Below, piece after piece: positions 27,040 through 38,972 of a stretch of DNA of 43,400 bases (its first letter is position 1; every line of letters begins with the position of its first letter). The notes under the pieces are model-generated. The model did not search any database and was not told where the DNA came from. It was given only the letters and a program-made list of their open reading frames with translations. The DNA comes from Gammaproteobacteria bacterium. Lineage in GTDB: Bacteria > Pseudomonadota > Gammaproteobacteria > HyVt-429. The DNA is taken from the NCBI GenBank assembly GCA_022340345.1, contig JAJDOE010000091.1, positions 1-43,400 of the forward strand, given 5' to 3'. The position numbers and the translations under genes are program-made.

Positions 27040-28392
27040 GTGAGTGAGTCCCGCAACACGCTCCCGGATCTTACCCGCCAGTTTCTTTCCGAGTGGGACG
27101 CCGGACCCGGTGTCCCCGTGTGCGTAGCCCTGAGCGGTGGCATGGACTCGGTGAGCCTGCTGCATGTGCTCACCCGCATAGGGCACACACCGCTGCGCGC
27201 CCTGCATGTACACCATGGGCTGGATCCGCACGCGGACCAGTGGCAGGCCCATTGCGAGCAGACCTGCGCAAAACTGGGTGTGCCCTTCCTTGCCCTGGCC
27301 GGGGTGGCGCGCCGGGATGGTGGTGGTACCGAGGACGCCGCCCGCCAGTTGCGGTACCGGCTGCTGCAGCGGCAGCTGGTTGCGGGGGAAGTGCTGCTCC
27401 TCGCTCACCATCGGGGCGACCAGGCGGAAACCTTGTTGTTCCGCTTGCTGCGCGGAGCAGGCCTGGCGGGCCTGGCGGGTATGCCGGTGGTCCGCCCGCT
27501 GGGAGCCGGTCGATTGCTGCGCCCGTGGCTGGATGTAAGCCGGGAGCAGATCCGGAGCTACGCGCGACAGCAGCGGCTGGAGTGGGTCGAGGATCCTGCC
27601 AACGGCGACCCGCAGCTGGCCCGTGGCTTCCTCCGGCAGCGGCTGATGCCAACCCTGGCGAGCCACTGGCCCCGGGCGGAGGCGTCTCTGGCGCGGGCAG
27701 CGGCCCATGCACGGACCGCCCAGGGCTTGCTGGACGACCTGGCCCGCAGCGATTTGCTGCACTGCGCGGGCAGCCCCGCGGGGACCCTTGGCCTGCGGGA
27801 CAGCCTGGCGATCCCGGCGCTGGCCGCTTTGTCCGCGGATCGCCAGGCAAATCTGCTGCGGTTTTGGCTGGCCAGCGCCGACCTGCCGGCGCCGGCCAGC
27901 CGTGCGCTTTCGGCATTGCTGGCGCGCCTCGCAGGGGCCGGACCCTGGCGGGTGCAGTTCGCGGGCGGCTACGGTTTTTGCCGCTACCGGGACTGGCTGT
28001 TCCTGGAGCGGGGGACGCTGCCCACGGAGCCACCGCCGTCCCGGCCCTGGAACCTGGCGAGCCCGCTGCGATTTGCCGCTCTGGGGGTGTGCCTGGAAGC
28101 CCGTCCGGTGGGCACGGGCTGGGGGCTGGATCCGGCCCGCGCCAGTGACGTGCGGGTCGGCTGGCGTCGGGGCGGGGAGCGGCTGCGGCCAGCCGGGCGG
28201 GGGGGTAGCTGCAGCCTCAAGAAATTCCTGCAGGAAAGGGGCATTCCGCCCTGGGAGCGACCCCTGATGCCGTTGTTGTGGGTGGGGGGCGAGATCGCCG
28301 CGGTGCCCGGGCACGCCGTCTGCGAGCCCTTCGCTATCGCCGGAAAGGGGCTGGAGGTGTCGATGCGCATTGAGCGCGAGGCTCCCCTCTGA
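27040..28392 (+). CDS. tilS: tRNA(Ile)-lysidine synthase
   Basis: TilS converts cytidine 34 of the CAU-anticodon tRNA-Ile to lysidine so that it reads AUA. The 450-residue protein has the N-type ATP-pyrophosphatase P-loop LSGGMDSVSLL at 31-41. LLAHHRGDQAETLLFRLLRGAGLAGLAGM (about 122-150) holds the HxxDxxET motif in the variant HHRGDQAET. A TilS-specific C-terminal domain ends it (VGWRRGGERLRPAGRGG, then LKKFLQERGIPPWER). The start is GTG 27040 (GTGAGTGAG). Base composition is even more GC-rich than the neighbours. The accA-tilS-pyrG order matches Pseudomonas. Confidence 0.94.
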   Translation: MSESRNTLPDLTRQFLSEWDAGPGVPVCVALSGGMDSVSLLHVLTRIGHTPLRALHVHHGLDPHADQWQAHCEQTCAKLGVPFLALAGVARRDGGGTEDAARQLRYRLLQRQLVAGEVLLLAHHRGDQAETLLFRLLRGAGLAGLAGMPVVRPLGAGRLLRPWLDVSREQIRSYARQQRLEWVEDPANGDPQLARGFLRQRLMPTLASHWPRAEASLARAAAHARTAQGLLDDLARSDLLHCAGSPAGTLGLRDSLAIPALAALSADRQANLLRFWLASADLPAPASRALSALLARLAGAGPWRVQFAGGYGFCRYRDWLFLERGTLPTEPPPSRPWNLASPLRFAALGVCLEARPVGTGWGLDPARASDVRVGWRRGGERLRPAGRGGSCSLKKFLQERGIPPWERPLMPLLWVGGEIAAVPGHAVCEPFAIAGKGLEVSMRIEREAPL

Positions 28393-28422
28393 TAGTGTGA
28401 ACTCCCGTCCGGGGCCTGCTTC

Positions 28423-32239
<3,817 letters not shown>

Positions 32240-32292
32240 CGACCGGACCGAATGATAGAATGGTAAACCCTGAAACAGCGGGTCAAGGCGGA

Positions 32293-32604
32293 ATGCGCAC
32301 GACGCGTCACCGATGGCTTGGTGCGGTGTTGCTGCTGGTCCTGGCAGGAATCCAGTACGGACTCTGGCTGGGTGACAATGGCGTTATGGAATGGTTGCGC
32401 ATGCAACATGCGGGCACGGTTCAGGCCGAGGAGAATCGCCAGCTGGTAGCGCGCAATCGCGACCTGGCGCTGGAAGTGCACGACCTCAAGGACGGGCCCG
32501 GGGGTGTGGAAGAGCGTGCCCGGAGCGAACTGGGGCTGATCCGCGCCGGCGAAACTTTCTATCAGGTTGTGGAAGATTCCGCTTCGAGTTCCGGTACCCG
32601 GTAG
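32293..32604 (+). CDS. ftsB: Cell division protein FtsB
   Basis: FtsB is a small bitopic inner-membrane protein that joins FtsL and FtsQ in the divisome and helps activate septal cell-wall synthesis. The 103-residue reading from ATG 32293 equals the E. coli length. The short cytoplasmic MRTTRHR is followed by one membrane span (WLGAVLLLVLAGIQYGLWLG), a coiled coil of about 30 residues rich in Glu/Gln/Arg, and the signature LKDGPGGVEERARSELGLIRAGETFYQ in two parts. AAGGCGGA precedes this ATG. An earlier ATG (32260) would add 11 polar residues and is less likely. Its last 43 bases overlap ygfZ on the other strand. Confidence 0.93.
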   Translation: MRTTRHRWLGAVLLLVLAGIQYGLWLGDNGVMEWLRMQHAGTVQAEENRQLVARNRDLALEVHDLKDGPGGVEERARSELGLIRAGETFYQVVEDSASSSGTR

Positions 32605-33530
32605 GGCATCTCCAGCCACTCCATTTCGGTCTCCGGCCTTTCCCGCAACACCGCGCGGCACGCTGATATCTCGCGGTAGCGGACCGCCGCCAGTACCAGG
32701 CAACCTGCGCCGGCATCCCGCTGCGCGTCCACCACGGTACCGAGTAGCGCGCCGGATTCAGCGCACACGACGTCCGCCCCCGGACCGGGTGGTGCCTCAC
32801 CGGCGCAGCGGGCCAACAGCATGCGTTGTTTGAGCTTTCCCAGGTAGCGCATGCGCGCCACGACTTCCTGACCCGGGTAGCAGCCTTTGCGGAAGCTGAC
32901 CCCGTCCAGCAAATCCATGTTGAGCATCTGTGGGACCAGCCGGCCGCTGGTGGCGGCTTGTATCTGGGGCCAGCCATTTCGAATGTCGTGCCAGCGCCAG
33001 CGATGACCATCGGTGTCCGCGGTAAGGCCCGCATCCGCCAGTCGCACCCCGAGGGCGCCGGAGGAATCGGCCACCAGGTAGCGGGGCTCGCCGGCAGGCA
33101 TGCCAAGGGTCCAGAAGCCGTCTCCCTGCGCGAGGTGGCCCGGGGCCGGAGCAGCGGGAAGGAAACCGGCCACGCCGGGTCCCGCCAGCCCGTACAGGGG
33201 GGTTTCATCCCGTTCCAGGATCACCTGGGAGCGCAACACGAACATCTGCAGGCGGCGCAACAGGCTGTCCACCAGGTCCGTGGCCACCACCAGCGAATAG
33301 TGCCCGGTCTGGCGGCAGACCAGCGGCGTCGCCAGAACGCGGCCCTTGGGGTCGCAGTAGGCGTTGAGTTGGCATTCATCCTCGGACACGGCGGCCAGGT
33401 CGTTGCTGAACTGGGCGTGCAGGAAGGCGCTTGCGTCGGCGCCGCGTACCCGGAGCAGCGCCAGATGCACCAGCCGTGAAAGGGTGCCGGGTTGGGAGCC
33501 GGACGGCGTGGTTTGCGGGTTACCGTTCAT
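32562..33530 (-). CDS. ygfZ: Folate-binding Fe/S cluster repair protein YgfZ
   Basis: YgfZ is a tetrahydrofolate-dependent cytoplasmic protein related to the T-protein of the glycine cleavage system. In E. coli it supports repair or assembly of Fe-S enzymes, including succinate dehydrogenase and tRNA-modifying MiaB. The 322-residue protein has the essential motif KGCYPGQE at 215-222 (C217). The N-terminal LRVRGADASAFLHAQFSND and AYCDPKGRVLA are also typical. It is convergent with ftsB (43-bp coding overlap) and divergent from the sdh genes. The sdh proteins include an Fe-S subunit that fits its known clients. Confidence 0.94.
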   Translation of the reverse strand: MNGNPQTTPSGSQPGTLSRLVHLALLRVRGADASAFLHAQFSNDLAAVSEDECQLNAYCDPKGRVLATPLVCRQTGHYSLVVATDLVDSLLRRLQMFVLRSQVILERDETPLYGLAGPGVAGFLPAAPAPGHLAQGDGFWTLGMPAGEPRYLVADSSGALGVRLADAGLTADTDGHRWRWHDIRNGWPQIQAATSGRLVPQMLNMDLLDGVSFRKGCYPGQEVVARMRYLGKLKQRMLLARCAGEAPPGPGADVVCAESGALLGTVVDAQRDAGAGCLVLAAVRYREISACRAVLRERPETEMEWLEMPYRVPELEAESSTT

Positions 33531-33608
33531 GGGCAGCCAGCGGAGGATAAATCAAAAATTTCAATGCTATTTATCATAAACGACAATGCTGGCCCTATAA
33601 AAAAGGCA

Positions 33609-33637
33609 TTCAAGTACTGGTTGTGCGTTGATATACT
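33609..33637 (+). promoter_or_regulatory. Candidate promoter for sdhCDAB-sdhE
   Basis: The ygfZ-sdhC interval (33531-33647) is clearly more AT-rich than its surroundings. TATACT (33632-33637) matches the -10 consensus at five of six bases; TTCAAG (33609-33614), 17 bases upstream, matches the -35 at three of six. Transcription would begin only a few bases before the sdhC ATG, giving an almost leaderless mRNA. A second possible -10, TATAAA at 33596-33601, lies further up and would give a normal leader. Confidence 0.4.
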
Positions 33638-33647
33638 GCCGCCGCCG

Positions 33648-34034
33648 ATGAATGCTGCACCGCAAAAACGCCCCGTCTACCTCAACCTTTTCCAGATTCG
33701 GCTGCCGATCGGCGGCATGGTTTCGATCCTGCATCGCGTTACCGGTGTGCTGCTGGTGCTGGCCCTGCCATTGGCGGTGTTCCTGCTGCAGCGTTCCCTG
33801 GAGAGCGCCGCGGGATTTGCCCAGGTCAGCGCCTGGCTGTCTCCCTGGCCCGTTCGTGTATTGCTGTTGCTGCTCGCGCTGACCTTCCTGCAGCACCTGT
33901 ATTCGGGAATTCGTCACTTGCTCCTGGATCTCGACATCGGCGTGGACCGTTCCAGCAGCCGCAACAGCGCCTGGCTGACCCTGGTGGCTACCGCGCTCAG
34001 TGCCGTGGCGCTTGGCTGGTTGATTCTGGCATGA
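33648..34034 (+). CDS. sdhC: Succinate dehydrogenase cytochrome b556 subunit
   Basis: SdhC is one of two membrane anchors of complex II, carrying heme b and helping form the ubiquinone site. The 128-residue protein shows RPVYLNLFQIRLPIGGMVSILHRVTG (residues 8-33; the Ser and Arg of SILHR are quinone-site residues in relatives). Three membrane spans follow (VLLVLALPLAVFLL, WPVRVLLLLLALTFL, LTLVATALSAVALGWLIL). The heme-ligand motif is LQHLYSGIRHLLLD. The ATG at 33648 gives the standard N-terminus; longer readings run into the AT-rich control region. No Shine-Dalgarno precedes it. The stop overlaps sdhD as ATGA. Confidence 0.96.
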   Translation: MNAAPQKRPVYLNLFQIRLPIGGMVSILHRVTGVLLVLALPLAVFLLQRSLESAAGFAQVSAWLSPWPVRVLLLLLALTFLQHLYSGIRHLLLDLDIGVDRSSSRNSAWLTLVATALSAVALGWLILA

Positions 34035-34387
34035 AGATCCAACCACAGTATATCGGCAGCACTCGGCGGGGATTGGGAGAGTGGTTCGCGCAGCGGGTCA
34101 GCGCAGTGGTGGCGGCGGCTTTCGGTCTGTATTTCCTGGTGGCATTGTGCCTGGCCCCGCCGACTGACCTGGAAACCTGGCGCGCCTGGGTGCTGGGCGG
34201 TGGAATGCGCCTGGCGCTGGGATTGTTCTTTGCCGCCACGCTGATCCATGCGTGGATTGGAATGCGTAGCGTATTTCTCGACTACCTCAAGCCCATGTCG
34301 CTGCGGCTGGTGGTCTCTACGGCCACCGGGCTGGGTCTGGCGGTGATTGCCCTGTGGGTCGCCGCGCTGCTGCTGGGGGCGGTCTGA
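34031..34387 (+). CDS. sdhD: Succinate dehydrogenase hydrophobic membrane anchor subunit
   Basis: SdhD is the second complex II anchor. The 118-residue protein has a short N-terminus ending at RVSAVVAAAFGLYFLVALCL (first span), a second span (MRLALGLFFAATLIHAWIGM) whose His is the expected heme ligand, the conserved RSVFLDYLKP with the quinone-site Asp-Tyr pair, and a final span (LRLVVSTATGLGLAVIALWVAAL). It is coupled to sdhC by ATGA, and sdhA begins two bases after its stop. Confidence 0.94.
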   Translation: MKIQPQYIGSTRRGLGEWFAQRVSAVVAAAFGLYFLVALCLAPPTDLETWRAWVLGGGMRLALGLFFAATLIHAWIGMRSVFLDYLKPMSLRLVVSTATGLGLAVIALWVAALLLGAV

Positions 34388-34389
34388 AG

Positions 34390-36153
34390 GTGGGCATCGC
34401 GCGGCGCCGTTTTGATTGCCTCGTGATTGGTGCCGGCGGGGGTGGCCTGCGTGCCGCCCTGCAGTTGGCCCAGGAGGACCTGCACGTGGCGGTGGTATCC
34501 AAGGTGTTCCCGACCCGATCCCACACGGTCGCGGCCCAGGGCGGCATCAACGCGGCGCTCGGAAATGCCTTGCCGGACAACTGGCACTGGCACATGTACG
34601 ACACCGTCAAGGGAAGTGATTACCTGGGTGACCAGGATGCCATTGAATACATGTGTCGGGTCGCGCCGCGACTGGTGATCGAACTGGAACATTACGGCGT
34701 GCCGTTCACGCGCCTGGACAATGGTCGTATCTACCAGCGCGCCTTTGGCGGGCAAAGTCAGAATTTCGGAGGCGACCAGGCGGCACGCACCTGCCCGGCG
34801 GCAGATCGCACCGGGCACGCGCTGCTGCACACGCTGTACCAGCAGAATATGCGAGCCCAGACCCATTTCTTCGATGAATATTTCGCCATCGACCTGTTGC
34901 GCGACGAAGAGGGATTCGTGGTGGGCGCGCTGGTGCTGGATATCGAAAGCGGTGAGCCGCTGGTTATCGAAGCCAAAACCACCCTGCTGGCCACTGGCGG
35001 CGCCTGCCGGATTTTCCGCACCTCCAGCAACGCCATGATCAACACCGGAGATGGCATCGGCATGGCGTTGCGAGCCGGTTTGCCGGCGCAGGACATGGAG
35101 TTCGTGCAGTTTCATCCCACTGGCATCGCCGGCTACGGCATGCTCATCAGCGAAGGGGTTCGCGGGGAGGGCGGCTATCTTGTCAACAAGGACGGCGAAC
35201 GCTTTATGGAGCGCTATGCGCCCAAGGCCCTGGACCTGGCGAGCCGCGACGTGGTCAGTCGTTCGATCGCCATCGAGCTTCGCGAGGGCCGTGGTTGCGG
35301 ACCCGACGGGGATCACGTGCTGCTGAAGGTGGACCATCTGGGCGCGGACCTGATCAAGAAACGCCTGCCGGGTATTCGGGAAAGCGCCATGCATTTTGCC
35401 GGTACCGATCCCTGTGAGGTTCCCATCCCGGTCGCTCCGACCGCGCATTATTCCATGGGAGGCATTCCCACCAACCTGCACGGGCAGGTGGTGGCGCCAG
35501 AACGCCATGGTCCGGAGGAAGCCGTCCCGGGACTGTATGCCGCCGGAGAGTGCGCCTGTGTATCGGTGCACGGCGCCAACCGCCTGGGTGGCAATTCCCT
35601 GCTCGACATCATTGTTTTCGGCCGTGCTGCCGGGGAACACATGGCGGAGTACATCCGCGAAAATCCATACAACCGACCGGTAGCAGATGAGGCCGTTGAT
35701 CGCGCCATGCAGGGTCTAAGCCGCTGGGATCGCAAGGGTGACGGGATTTCGGTGGCGGACATGTACGACCGCATGTCCCGGGTGATGGAGCAGAACTGCA
35801 GCGTGTTCCGCACCGAAGAGGTAATGGCCGAAGGCGTCAAAAGGATCCTGGAACTCGAAGAACAGCTGGAGGATGTGCGCCTGTCCGATCACAGTCGTAC
35901 ATTCAATACCGCCCGGATCGAGGCGCTGGAACTGGGCAACCTGATGGAAGTGGCGGTGGCCACCATGCTGTCGGCGGCAGCGCGAACCGAAAGCCGCGGC
36001 GCTCATTCGCACGTGGACTACCCGGACCGGGATGACAAAAACTGGCTGAAGCACACCCTGTATCTGAAGGACGGCCATGTTCTGGACTACAAACCGGTGC
36101 GCATGCGGCCCCTGAGCGTCGAGGCGTTTCCGCCCAAGGAGCGAGTCTATTGA
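34390..36153 (+). CDS. sdhA: Succinate dehydrogenase flavoprotein subunit
   Basis: SdhA oxidises succinate to fumarate with covalently bound FAD. From GTG 34390 the protein has 587 residues (E. coli 588) and the FAD-linking His falls at residue 45 in TRSHTVAAQGGINAAL, as in E. coli, which supports this start over a GTG at 34354 inside sdhD. The dinucleotide motif FDCLVIGAGGGGLRAAL is at 8-24. Active-site segments include FVQFHPTGIAGYG, GEGGYLVNKDGERF and the capping HYSMGGIPTN, with GANRLGGNSLLDIIVFG at the end of the flavin domain. Covalent flavinylation would be helped by SdhE, encoded three genes on. Confidence 0.98.
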   Translation: MGIARRRFDCLVIGAGGGGLRAALQLAQEDLHVAVVSKVFPTRSHTVAAQGGINAALGNALPDNWHWHMYDTVKGSDYLGDQDAIEYMCRVAPRLVIELEHYGVPFTRLDNGRIYQRAFGGQSQNFGGDQAARTCPAADRTGHALLHTLYQQNMRAQTHFFDEYFAIDLLRDEEGFVVGALVLDIESGEPLVIEAKTTLLATGGACRIFRTSSNAMINTGDGIGMALRAGLPAQDMEFVQFHPTGIAGYGMLISEGVRGEGGYLVNKDGERFMERYAPKALDLASRDVVSRSIAIELREGRGCGPDGDHVLLKVDHLGADLIKKRLPGIRESAMHFAGTDPCEVPIPVAPTAHYSMGGIPTNLHGQVVAPERHGPEEAVPGLYAAGECACVSVHGANRLGGNSLLDIIVFGRAAGEHMAEYIRENPYNRPVADEAVDRAMQGLSRWDRKGDGISVADMYDRMSRVMEQNCSVFRTEEVMAEGVKRILELEEQLEDVRLSDHSRTFNTARIEALELGNLMEVAVATMLSAAARTESRGAHSHVDYPDRDDKNWLKHTLYLKDGHVLDYKPVRMRPLSVEAFPPKERVY

Positions 36154-36863
36154 GCACCTTCCGGCAATTCTCGATCTACCGCTATGACCCGGACGCGGGC
36201 GGCGAACCGCGCATGCAATCCTATCGACTGGAGATTCCGGACGGCTCTCGTGAACTGATGCTGCTCGACGCGCTCGGTATGCTCAAGGCGCAGGATGAAA
36301 GCCTGGCATTTCGCCGCTCCTGCCGGGAAGGGGTGTGTGGTTCCGATGGCATGAATATCAATGGCCGCAATGGGCTGGCCTGCATAACGCCGCTGCGCTC
36401 CATCAAAGACCCGGTCACGCTGCGTCCGTTGCCGGGTTTGCCGGTGATTCGCGACCTGATCGTGGACATGACCCAGTTCTACAACCAGTACCGGGCGGTA
36501 AAGCCATGGCTGATCAATCACGAACCGGAGCCGGAAATCGAGCGCCTGCAGACACCGGCGGAGCGTGACCAGCTCGACGGGTTGTACGAGTGCATTCTGT
36601 GCGGCTGTTGCTCTACCGCCTGTCCGTCGTTCTGGTGGAACCCGGATCGTTTCCTGGGGCCGGCAGCGCTTTTGCAGTCGTGGCGGTTTCTTGCCGATAG
36701 CCGTGATCAGGCCACAGCCGAGCGGCTGGACGATCTGGAAGATCCCTACCGCCTGTTTCGTTGCCACACGATCATGAACTGCAGCGATGTATGTCCCAAG
36801 AATCTCAATCCCACCAAGGCGATCGGAAAGATCAAAGCGGCGCTCATGAAGCGCGTCGGCTGA
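36150..36863 (+). CDS. sdhB: Succinate dehydrogenase iron-sulfur subunit
   Basis: SdhB carries electrons from FAD to quinone through three clusters. The 237-residue protein shows the 2Fe-2S loop CREGVCGSDGMNINGRNGLAC (C58, C63, D66, C78, with the third ligand Asp as in E. coli), the 4Fe-4S motif CILCGCCSTAC (C148, C151, C154 with C215), and the 3Fe-4S set (C158, C205, C211) in CHTIMNCSDVCPKNLNP. It starts at TTG 36150, overlapping the sdhA stop as TTGA; the next in-frame Met is too far in. Its stop overlaps the sdhE ATG by one base. Confidence 0.97.
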   Translation: MSTFRQFSIYRYDPDAGGEPRMQSYRLEIPDGSRELMLLDALGMLKAQDESLAFRRSCREGVCGSDGMNINGRNGLACITPLRSIKDPVTLRPLPGLPVIRDLIVDMTQFYNQYRAVKPWLINHEPEPEIERLQTPAERDQLDGLYECILCGCCSTACPSFWWNPDRFLGPAALLQSWRFLADSRDQATAERLDDLEDPYRLFRCHTIMNCSDVCPKNLNPTKAIGKIKAALMKRVG

Positions 36864-37099
36864 TGGATGCGGATCTCGGCCGCCTGCGCTGGCGCAGCCG
36901 TCGGGGCATGCTCGAACTGGACGTTCTGCTGGAGCGTTTCCTGAAACGCCACGGCGAGCAACTGGATTCCCGGGATCGGGCCGCCTATGCGCGTCTGTTG
37001 GAATGCGCGGATGAAGACCTGCATGCCTGGTTTTCGGGGCGGATGGAATGCCCGCACGCGGAATTCAGTGAGCTGATCCGGCGCGTGCGCGCCGGCTAG
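36863..37099 (+). CDS. sdhE: FAD assembly factor SdhE
   Basis: SdhE is a small cytoplasmic protein that binds SdhA and promotes covalent attachment of FAD. The 78-residue reading from ATG 36863 has the signature [17 protein letters not shown] (the RGxxE-type motif with the essential Gly, about 9-25), then the helical region ending [19 protein letters not shown]. It joins sdhB through a TGATG overlap, so the assembly factor is made with its client. Its stop TAG shares the palindrome CTAG (37096-37099) with the nadB stop on the other strand. A longer reading from 36761 lies in sdhB and is rejected. Confidence 0.93.
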   Translation: MDADLGRLRWRSRRGMLELDVLLERFLKRHGEQLDSRDRAAYARLLECADEDLHAWFSGRMECPHAEFSELIRRVRAG

Positions 37100-38769
37100 T
37101 TTGACCCGGCTGCCTCTCCTCCCACCAGGTCACTTTCAAAAGTCGGCTCCGGCGGCACCAGCAGGGTGTCATGGGCCAGATCCGGATCGGTTTGGGGATA
37201 ATTGCGGGTAAAATGCAGGCCACGGCTCTCCTTGCGGGCCTGGGCGCAGCGTACCGTCAGCTCCGCCACCAGCACCAGGTTGCGCAATTCCAGTAGATCG
37301 GAAGTGACCCGGAAATTCCGATAGTACTCGGCGATTTCCTCATGCAGCAGGTCAATGCGTCGCCGTGCGCGCTTCAGGCGTTTGTCGGTACGCACGATAC
37401 CGACGTAGTCCCACATGGCGCGGCGAAGTTCGTCCCAGTTGTGGGATACCACGATCTGTTCATCGGCGTCCGTGACCCGGCTTTCGTCCCAGGCCGGCAG
37501 CGGTGGCAGCGCATCCGAAATCGGTGTCCGCGCCAGGATATCCTCGGCGACCGCTTCCCCGTAGACCAGGCATTCCAGCAGCGAGTTGCTGGCGAGGCGG
37601 TTGGCGCCATGCAGGCCGGTGAACGAAACCTCCCCCAATGCGTACAGGCCAGGGAGATCGGTACGTCCGTGCGCGTCTATGGCAATCCCGCCGCAGGTGT
37701 AATGGGCCGCCGGCACCACCGGGATCGGTCCGGTAGTCAGATCGAAGCCAAACGTCTTTACCCTGCGGGAAATATTGGGAAAATGTTCCTGGATGAAGGC
37801 AGCATCGCGGTGGGAGATGTCCAGGTAGACGTGATCGTATCCACCCTTTTTCATCTCAAAGTCGATCGCTCGCGCGACCACGTCGCGGGGAGCCAGTTCC
37901 GCTTCCGGATGATGGCGGATCATAAAAGCCTCGCCATCGGGGAGTAGCAGCCGTGCTCCTTCGCCGCGGAGCGCCTCGGAGATCAGGAACGATTTCGCCT
38001 GGGGGTGGTACAGGCAGGTGGGATGGAACTGCACGAATTCCATGTTGGCCACCCGGCAACCGGCACGCCAGGCGATGGCGATGCCGTCGCCGGTGGCGGT
38101 ATCCGGGTTGCTGGTATACAGGTAGACCTTGGACGCGCCACCGGTGGCGAGCACCACCGCATTGGCCGCCAGCGTGACCACCCGGTTGCGGGATTCGTCC
38201 AGTGCATACAGGCCGACGCAACGGTTCGGGGCCGCAGGATGGAGCTTGCGGCTGGTGATCAGGTCGATGGCCAGGTGGTTCTCCAGAATGCGAATACGAG
38301 GGTGGTCCCGAACCAGCTGCTCTAGCGTGGTAGTGACCACCTGGCCCGTAGTGTCGTGGGCGTGCACCACGCGGCGGTGGGAATGTCCACCTTCCCGGGT
38401 CAGGTGGTAGCGGCTGGAGCCGGCTGCGTCCTCCGCGGGATCAAAAACTACGCCCAGTTCGCTGAGCCAGCGGATCGCCTCCGGACCACGGCGCACCACC
38501 TGTTCGACGGTATCCACGTGGCACAGTCCGGCGCCGGCAAGCAGGGTGTCCTGCACGTGGGAATCAAAGGAATCCCGGGTGTCCTGGACCGCTGCGATTC
38601 CGCCCTGGGCATACAGGCTGGAACCCTCGGTCAGGGCGGTCTTGGCCACCAGCGTGACCTGGCGGTGGACCGCCAGGCGCAGCGCGGTGCCCAGCCCCGC
38701 CAGGCCGCCGCCTACGATAATGATGTCGTTTTCTTTCAGGACCGTGCGCTCCGGGGAAAGTGTTATCAT
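37096..38769 (-). CDS. nadB: L-aspartate oxidase
   Basis: NadB oxidises aspartate to iminoaspartate, the first step of de novo NAD synthesis, using FAD and oxygen or fumarate. It is homologous to SdhA. The 557-residue protein shows the FAD motif [18 protein letters not shown] (15-32), [17 protein letters not shown] (about 48-64), the active-site segments [12 protein letters not shown] and [20 protein letters not shown], and [17 protein letters not shown]. It starts at ATG 38769; the N-terminal ~14 residues are longer than in E. coli, so a later non-ATG start is possible. Divergence from rpoE is conserved in E. coli and Pseudomonas. Confidence 0.96.
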   Translation of the reverse strand: MITLSPERTVLKENDIIIVGGGLAGLGTALRLAVHRQVTLVAKTALTEGSSLYAQGGIAAVQDTRDSFDSHVQDTLLAGAGLCHVDTVEQVVRRGPEAIRWLSELGVVFDPAEDAAGSSRYHLTREGGHSHRRVVHAHDTTGQVVTTTLEQLVRDHPRIRILENHLAIDLITSRKLHPAAPNRCVGLYALDESRNRVVTLAANAVVLATGGASKVYLYTSNPDTATGDGIAIAWRAGCRVANMEFVQFHPTCLYHPQAKSFLISEALRGEGARLLLPDGEAFMIRHHPEAELAPRDVVARAIDFEMKKGGYDHVYLDISHRDAAFIQEHFPNISRRVKTFGFDLTTGPIPVVPAAHYTCGGIAIDAHGRTDLPGLYALGEVSFTGLHGANRLASNSLLECLVYGEAVAEDILARTPISDALPPLPAWDESRVTDADEQIVVSHNWDELRRAMWDYVGIVRTDKRLKRARRRIDLLHEEIAEYYRNFRVTSDLLELRNLVLVAELTVRCAQARKESRGLHFTRNYPQTDPDLAHDTLLVPPEPTFESDLVGGEAAGSN

Positions 38770-38837
38770 CCCCGTTTCTTAAGGGGTTAATCCGGTCAAT
38801 CATAACGTGCCGCGCGGTGGCCGTGCGAGGATCGCTT

Positions 38838-38972
38838 GTGCCGCCACCGGACCCGCCTAAACTGCCGAGATTCTTTGGGAAATTGGCGAACTTTCTTCCG
38901 CTGCGAGTGTCCCTTGGAGTGACTGATCCCGAGCACGCCGCGCAGGCGGGTTCGGACGGGGTATGCCCGTGA
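38838..38972 (+). CDS. Candidate rpoE leader peptide (rseD-like), 44 residues
   Basis: In the nadB-rpoE interval an ORF begins at GTG 38838 with GAGGA (38827-38831) six bases ahead. It runs 44 codons and stops at 38970-38972, so that its TGA overlaps the GTG of rpoE (38969) as GTGA. The same frame is open further upstream to ATG 38760, but that region overlaps nadB. In E. coli a short upstream ORF (ORF51/RseD) is translationally coupled to rpoE; position and overlap here are the same. I do not recognise the peptide (it includes LPRFFGKLANFLPLRV). It could be an accidental open frame. Confidence 0.4.
   Translation: MPPPDPPKLPRFFGKLANFLPLRVSLGVTDPEHAAQAGSDGVCP
38888..38914 (+). promoter_or_regulatory. 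Weak candidate sigma-E autoregulatory promoter for rpoE
   Basis: GAACTT (38888-38893) is a perfect core of the sigma-E -35 element. Sixteen bases on, TCCCT (38910-38914) only partly resembles the usual -10 (TCTGA or TCCAA). Sigma-E genes of this type are commonly autoregulated. The position, about 55 bases before the rpoE start, is right, but the -10 is poor. Confidence 0.3.

Noticed and set aside
33564-33647. Longer sdhC reading from an ATG at 33564
   Set aside because: The added residues come from the AT-rich promoter region, and SdhC homologues align from the ATG at 33648.
38760-38837. Upstream extension of the rpoE leader ORF to ATG 38760
   Set aside because: The start overlaps the nadB start region and has no ribosome site; the better start in this frame is GTG 38838.
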